Made by a program: the position numbers and the translations under genes. DNA of 64,000 nt from an uncultured Eubacteriales bacterium (GTDB lineage: Bacteria; Bacillota; Clostridia; Oscillospirales; Oscillospiraceae): contig UQXI01000002.1 of the NCBI GenBank assembly GCA_900544975.1, forward strand, positions 43,541 through 107,540, given 5' to 3'. Shown here piece by piece: positions 59,801 through 64,000 of this stretch. Each line of letters starts with the position of its first letter. Position 1 is the first letter of the stretch. The notes beneath the pieces were generated by a model, which saw only the letters and a program-made list of their open reading frames with translations, was not told the DNA's origin and searched no databases.

Positions 59801-62800
59801 TGCTGAAGCGGCCCAAGGGAAAGGCCGGTACGCAGTATTACGTGGGCGGCAACAGCATGGTTCCCGATGCGGTCTATATGCCAGAGCGGAACGCCATGAA
59901 CAACCTGCGGGGCGACCTGCTGGACACCTGGGCCTTGACGCCCATCCGCAATGTGGGCAATGCCAGAATCACCATCTGCAACACTGACACCCAGGAAATC
60001 CTCCAGCAGGAGGAGCTGGGCGCTGTTCTGGCTGCGTTCTATGTACCCTCTGTGGGGCAGTGGGGCAATAACTCTGTGCAGCTCCCGGTGAAATACACGG
60101 GCGAAGGCCTCCCCGAGGGGACACATCTGGAGTTCACCCTGGAGTTGGCCCCGGAGCTGTACGTCCAGGAAGACGGTACTACCAACTGGGACGCCCTGGG
60201 TAAGGGCGCGATCCGGACGGTTCCTCTGACCATTGATAACACCGCGCCGGAAATTCTGGAAATCTCCTACAACCTGGTCAGCAACACTATGACTGTCACG
60301 GCACAGGACAACCAGTACATTGCTGGTGTGGCGCTGATGACCTCCGGCGGCTTCAACACCCTGGCCATCACCGGCTCCAACCAGGAGACGGCTGGGGAGA
60401 CCGCTTCCTTGCAGCTGGACCTGTCCGAGGTCAACGGCAAGCATTTCTGGCTGGAAGTGACTGACTACGCGGGCAACACATCCACCTATCAGGTGGAGCT
60501 TCCCATAGGAACGCAGCCCGAGCCGCCCGAGGCGTTTGCCTTTGAGCTCTTCAGCAACCAGCTGGTCAGCTTCGACTTTGGCGAAGATTTGGGATATAGT
60601 TACAGCAACACGCCTGCGGAAACCATGCTGGGCATCTTAGCTCCGGAAGAAACCTTCTATGCGGCCTCGGACGTCTACGGCCTCATGTATGCCGCTACCA
60701 ATGCAGGTTACCTGTATGTCATCGATACCGAGCATCCTGCCGATATGATCTATGTGGGCGCTACGGGCCTTCAGCTGACCGACCTGGCCTTCAGCCGGGC
60801 AGATGATACCCTGTATGGCGTTACCAAGGCAGGCGAGCTCTATGCCGTGGACCGGATGACTGCCAACGTGCAGTACATCGGCCAGATTGGCGTGGAGACC
60901 AACAATTTGGCCTGTGACGACCAAGGGAATTTCTATTGCATCGTTTACGGCACCAAGTGGTCTGACGGGTATGAATCCGGCAACCTCTGTCGGTTTACCC
61001 TGGAGACCCTGTCCAGCCCGGAAATTCTCACCCGCAGGTGGGAGAAAAATACGGAGGTGCAGTCCCTGGAGTGGAACCCCAACGACGGCCGGATTTATTG
61101 GGCCTCGTACTACCGGTTCTACACCCACGGCGGAGCGTTTGAGCATCTGTACAATGACATTTATTCGTATGACGTTGAAAATCGGTTGATGAGCAGCTAT
61201 TCCATTGCGAGAATGACGTTGACGTCTGCTGAGTACCGGCATCTGTCTTGTCTGACCCTTCCCGAAAAAGGAGCAGCGGTCCAGTGGCCCGCTCCTGCAG
61301 AAGCGATTGCGGGGGTACAGCTGGAAGAGACTGGGCTGACCCTGATTCAGGGAGAGGAGAAGCTCCTGCGGGCAGCGGTGCAGCCCTGGAGCGTCACAGA
61401 CCGTGGCCTCACTTGGACCAGCTCCAATCCATCTATCGCCTCCGTAGACCAGGACGGCAACATTACAGCCCACAGCAACGGAGAAGCGATCATTACCGCC
61501 ACAGCGGTTGCTGACCCATCCAAGTCCACCTCCTGCACTGTGACAGTAGAAAATCCCCAAGTGCTGCTCCAAGGCATGGTGCAGACTTCCTCCGGAGAAA
61601 GCCGTCTGTTCACCTGGGACATGCGGAATAGCGACAGCTGGACTGCTGGAAGCGCCTTGGACATGGCCGTGTCTGCCGCAGCCATGGAGCCCAACAGCAA
61701 AAACCTGTACACCGTTGACGCTAAGCGAAACGAACACAACGAATTCCTCACTCACCAAGTTGACCCCGTCACAGGGAAGGTCCTGGCAACCGCCAATAGT
61801 GGCGTCTCCTATCCCATGTGGTCTATGGCCTTCAGTGATCTCCATAGTACTGCGGAAAATCCCCAAATGGTTTGGTTGTATGACGGATACTTGTCTGCTC
61901 CCATGGATCCCCTGAATCCCACCTTCCTGATGGTCACACCCGAAGTATACAAAAGCGGAGCCAGTACCTTAGTTGCAATGGCGGCTGGCGGTACCGGTAT
62001 GTATAAAGGCAGTGTCTTTACCGAGGCACAGTTGATGTATCTGCTAGATGACCTTGGCAACATTTGGAAAGCCTATATTGCCCAAGATTGGATGTCGCTT
62101 GGTGTTTTATACGAGACCGTTCCTTATGTCAGCACCGATCTCCCCGCCCTGGACTTCCGCATCCGGGACGAGCAGATGAACTGCTCCATGTGGGCCGATC
62201 AGGAGAGCGGGACCCTCTTCCTCTCCTACTACACGGGTACCACCACCCAGATCTGGCGGTTGACTTACAATGCCCTCACGGAAAGCTATGAGAGCACCCT
62301 CCTGGGTGACATGGGCGAAGGCGTTGGACCCGTCGCCCTCTATGACGCCCAGGTCTTCGGCGCAGAGCCTGCCGCCCTGCCTCAGCCCGAGTTCTCCACC
62401 GAGACCCAGACCTTTGCTCCGATGGAAACTCTGACCACGGAGTCCGAGCCCACCCTGGCAGACGGCGCCCTCCAGAGTGCCATCTCCGTGGCAGCAGAAG
62501 AGCAGGAGCCCTCTGACCTGGTGACCCTGCCCCTCACCGCGGCCCCCGGCCAGACCAATGGCGTCGTCGAACTGACCTATGACCCGGCCCTTCTGACCCT
62601 GGAACGCATTCAGGGCCAGGCAGACGTGGTCAGCTACCAGCACAATGACGGCAGCCTGAAGCTGGGCTACGCCTGGACAGCAGGCGCTGCCGAAGGCGCC
62701 GCCTATGCCACCCTCACCTTCCGGGGCAAGGACCTCTGCACGGCAGACGTGACCCTGCGGGAGCTGGAGCGGAACGATCAGACTGCGGACCAGAAGACCA

Positions 62801-63495
62801 CCCTCACCCTGGACTTTGGCCACCTCTGGAGCGACTGGACCGTCACCAAAGAGCCCACCTGCACAGAGCCCGGTGAGAAGACCCGGACCTGCAGCCGGTG
62901 CGGTGAGGTGGAGACGGAGGCCATCGCCGCCTACCCGTGTCCCAGCGAAGCCTTCTCGGACCTGAACACCGACCAGTGGTACCACGAATATACGGATTAC
63001 GTCATCCGCCACGGCCTCATGGAAGGCATGGGCGACGGCAAGTTCGCCCCCGACGCGAAGCTCACCCGTGGCATGCTGGTCACCACCCTGTACCGCCTGG
63101 CAGACGAGCCGGAGGTCACAGAGCCCGCCACCTTCCAGGACGTCAGCGAAGGCCGCTACTTCAGCGACGCCATCGCCTGGGCCGAGGACGTGGGAATCGC
63201 CAAGGGCATTACAGAAACCCATTTCGCCCCGGACAGCGCCGTCACCCGGGAGCAGGCCGTCACCTTCCTGTACCGGTATGTCACCGAGTACCTGAAGGAA
63301 ACGCCAGTTACCGGCGGCAATCTGAGTTCCTTCACCGACGCCGGTAGCGTCTCGGACTACGCCAAGACCGCCATGTCCTGGGCCACCGCCCAGGGCCTCC
63401 TGGAGGGCTACGGCGACGGCACCGTCGGTCCCAAGAACCCGGTCACCCGGGCACAAATGGCAAAATTCCTCACCATTCTTTCCACCGCGTTCTAA
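56857..63495 (+). CDS. giant SLH-anchored S8 subtilase with PA, dockerin, Ig-like and cohesin-like modules
   Basis: A 2212-residue secreted protease. Signal peptide 1-30 (ends LALPAGAVG); I9-like propeptide about 45-170; subtilisin domain with D209 (VIDTGLMLDHE), H304 (GGHGSHVAGI), N412 (AAGNNG) and S656 (MSGTSMASPQVAG), interrupted by a PA domain at about 480-620. Then Fn3-like beta domains, a dockerin-like calcium pair at about 827-885 (DFNGDGVADHADAQLLMDHV, DLNEDGAITSYDVHALLQML), a beta-propeller-like stretch (about 1260-1480), Big_2 Ig-like repeat at about 1485-1567, a cohesin-like domain at about 1886-1985 and three SLH domains from about 2027 to the end. It resembles lactocepin/C5a-peptidase-type proteases attached to the cell wall polymer. 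ATG follows TAGGAGGA. Confidence 0.9.
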   Translation: MKRSGYARRILAAVLTLTLLLGLALPAGAVGKSDVIHPAFVQVEGSETDAIFPGEAAAELEEPQYKDTDQVRVSIVLKEKSTVQAGFSTQAIAANPAAIQYRDKLETSQAAVTAAIERQALDGETLDVVWNLTLAANIISANVPYGKLEEIAKVPGVQDVVLEMQYSAPVTQEGADASPNMAISTQMSGTDAVWQLGYTGAGTRIAVIDTGLMLDHETFDPGAFDYAIAEDAQKAGMSVEDFIREKDLLDAAEIAQVLPQLNAHRRRPNITAEEFYASTKVPFGYNYIDNSLYVTHDEDMQGGHGSHVAGIANANRYIPDGEGGYREAVSATGVVGNAPDSQILVMKVFGIAGGAYESDYFAALEDAIVLGCDSVNLSLGSSTAGLARSEVYQKLLDDLEKTDTVMVVAAGNNGHWAEGSRPKNLYAEDVNLSTAGSPGTYTNTLAVASVDNDGSIGGYFRLGETQIFYNEQLFSQDSMRTLDTSGTGTEYEYLLIDGIGLKEDYAGMDLTDKIVFCSRGETSFVDKANVATRLKAKAVVIYNNEPGVINMNLNGYYRSQPCVSITQEEGAAVKAAGTAMQTEDGLTYYTGTITIHGEIVANYKDSQYLTMSSFSSWGVPGDLSIKPEITAPGGNIYSLEGTMFEPDAYTYMSGTSMASPQVAGLTALMMQYLEEQELSQPGLTNRALAQSLLMSTAKPMFEEASGYYYSILRQGAGLAAVDQAIGAASYILVDGQPDGKVKAELKDDPDRTGVYAFSFTLHDLRGQDTPYTLSADLFTQGVFEDYIDKDQTELGLYMDTLTEAMDAQVTFLVDGKAVTPVRDLSHYDFNGDGVADHADAQLLMDHVILGTELTANQDSADLNEDGAITSYDVHALLQMLNSGVVTVPASGSVTVTVEMRLTDSQKAKLDQNFANGAYVEGFVYATPAPTAEGLILPTHSIPVLGFYGNWSDPSMLDVGSHQTFETGEDLKQFYVAAFANSLLKRPKGKAGTQYYVGGNSMVPDAVYMPERNAMNNLRGDLLDTWALTPIRNVGNARITICNTDTQEILQQEELGAVLAAFYVPSVGQWGNNSVQLPVKYTGEGLPEGTHLEFTLELAPELYVQEDGTTNWDALGKGAIRTVPLTIDNTAPEILEISYNLVSNTMTVTAQDNQYIAGVALMTSGGFNTLAITGSNQETAGETASLQLDLSEVNGKHFWLEVTDYAGNTSTYQVELPIGTQPEPPEAFAFELFSNQLVSFDFGEDLGYSYSNTPAETMLGILAPEETFYAASDVYGLMYAATNAGYLYVIDTEHPADMIYVGATGLQLTDLAFSRADDTLYGVTKAGELYAVDRMTANVQYIGQIGVETNNLACDDQGNFYCIVYGTKWSDGYESGNLCRFTLETLSSPEILTRRWEKNTEVQSLEWNPNDGRIYWASYYRFYTHGGAFEHLYNDIYSYDVENRLMSSYSIARMTLTSAEYRHLSCLTLPEKGAAVQWPAPAEAIAGVQLEETGLTLIQGEEKLLRAAVQPWSVTDRGLTWTSSNPSIASVDQDGNITAHSNGEAIITATAVADPSKSTSCTVTVENPQVLLQGMVQTSSGESRLFTWDMRNSDSWTAGSALDMAVSAAAMEPNSKNLYTVDAKRNEHNEFLTHQVDPVTGKVLATANSGVSYPMWSMAFSDLHSTAENPQMVWLYDGYLSAPMDPLNPTFLMVTPEVYKSGASTLVAMAAGGTGMYKGSVFTEAQLMYLLDDLGNIWKAYIAQDWMSLGVLYETVPYVSTDLPALDFRIRDEQMNCSMWADQESGTLFLSYYTGTTTQIWRLTYNALTESYESTLLGDMGEGVGPVALYDAQVFGAEPAALPQPEFSTETQTFAPMETLTTESEPTLADGALQSAISVAAEEQEPSDLVTLPLTAAPGQTNGVVELTYDPALLTLERIQGQADVVSYQHNDGSLKLGYAWTAGAAEGAAYATLTFRGKDLCTADVTLRELERNDQTADQKTTLTLDFGHLWSDWTVTKEPTCTEPGEKTRTCSRCGEVETEAIAAYPCPSEAFSDLNTDQWYHEYTDYVIRHGLMEGMGDGKFAPDAKLTRGMLVTTLYRLADEPEVTEPATFQDVSEGRYFSDAIAWAEDVGIAKGITETHFAPDSAVTREQAVTFLYRYVTEYLKETPVTGGNLSSFTDAGSVSDYAKTAMSWATAQGLLEGYGDGTVGPKNPVTRAQMAKFLTILSTAF

Positions 63496-64000
63496 GCGTT
63501 TCTTCCTTTCTTGCCGGACATCCCCCACGGCCTAGCCTTGGGGGATGTCCCCATGCACCGGGCAACCTTATGGCCTTGCTTCGACCCCGATCCCCCCGTA
63601 GGGGCGGATCCATGACGTTATTCGAAACAATACGGTGCATCTCATATACGGACAACCACATGGTCTTGCTTCGACCCGGATACCCCCGTAGGGGCGGACC
63701 TATGTGTCCGCCCGGCGGAGACACCGCGCGTATCACATCCACCTACGGCGAATTCGTAATGCCTACCCCGGGCGGACACACAGGTCCGCCCCTACGGCGA
63801 CCCATGACGTTGACGAAATTTCGTAAAGAATCAAACCAATATGATATATACCAATACACGGAACGGATTTATGGATCTGATTTGACCCGGATACCCCCGT
63901 AGGGGCGGACCTATGTGTCCGCCCGGCAGAGACACCGCGCGTATTACATCCACCTACGGCGAATTCGTAATGCCTACCCCGGGCGGACACACAGGTCCGC
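63496..64000. repeat. terminator and composite-repeat cluster 6, no gene
   Basis: Hairpin GGACATCCCCCA / TGGGGGATGTCC (63516-63550) ends the subtilase gene. A partial repeat arm follows at 63598-63613, a full unit at 63688-63795, and a third unit from 63899 that runs off the window. The second and third units differ at only two positions in their shared 110 bases, so they are a recent duplication. Confidence 0.82.

Overview
The window looks like a chromosomal segment of a spore-forming, GC-rich Clostridia member, most probably an Oscillospirales/Oscillospiraceae gut bacterium. This is inferred from spoIIE, a Spo0A-type DNA-binding domain, the gamma-D-glutamyl-DAP-type M14 peptidase, S-layer-homology anchoring, sigma-A promoters of TTGACA-N17-TATAAT type and strong AGGAGG ribosome sites. 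No rRNA, tRNA or CRISPR array was found.

Layout. 1-3300: right end of a prophage (tail proteins, holin, amidase, then a reverse-strand stand-alone Spo0A C-terminal-domain gene). 3690-9052: reverse-strand group with a transglutaminase-like protein, cutC, an anti-sigma/ECF sigma pair and an MscS channel. 9747-15192: spoIIE, a VanZ-like gene, a Cys-rich protein and a two-gene glycolipid operon (UgtP-like glycosyltransferase, PAP2 phosphatase). 15349-18261: a decayed IS256-type element interrupted by an intact IS4-type element with a 10-bp target duplication. 18341-20630: a second prophage-end remnant that repeats the terminator and Spo0A_C module of the first, with an AT-rich HigB/HigA-ImmA toxin-antitoxin cassette between them. 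20829-28532: housekeeping and small operons (rplM-rpsI, TtcA-like, DUF305, MarR-MATE, GNAT, deacetylase-like, pyridoxal kinase). 28946-37367: a five-component oligopeptide ABC importer plus a small membrane protein. 37994-49029: nadE, a deoxynucleotidase-like gene, HAD phosphatases, an RNA methyltransferase, TetR, MerR, Pth2, Ogt, DUF362 ferredoxin and M14 peptidase. 49249-54979: gapA, an IbrA/IbrB pair, carbamate kinase, and a homocysteine methyltransferase-like gene. 55055-63495: a membrane acyltransferase-like protein and a 2212-residue cell-surface subtilase.

The most unusual content is the peptide importer. Its second permease (OppC) carries a seven-repeat RCC1-type beta-propeller in the first extracytoplasmic loop, and its OppF ATPase carries a roughly 190-residue charged helical insert between Walker A and the Q-loop. 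A surface subtilase encoded about 20 kb away could supply peptides to such an importer; this link is inference only.

The second notable theme is phage interaction with sporulation control. Two 88%-identical Spo0A DNA-binding-domain proteins sit in phage-end modules, each preceded by the same conserved upstream region containing 0A-box-like sites.

The third is a family of non-coding repeats. Each unit is about 105 bp with inverted-repeat ends of up to 26 bp. Units are usually paired with a conserved spacer of roughly 130 bp, and pairs occur at 9.2, 25.4, 37.6, 43.2, 52.5 and 63.6 kb, nearly always beside a long perfect hairpin at a gene 3' end. They create many spurious short ORFs.
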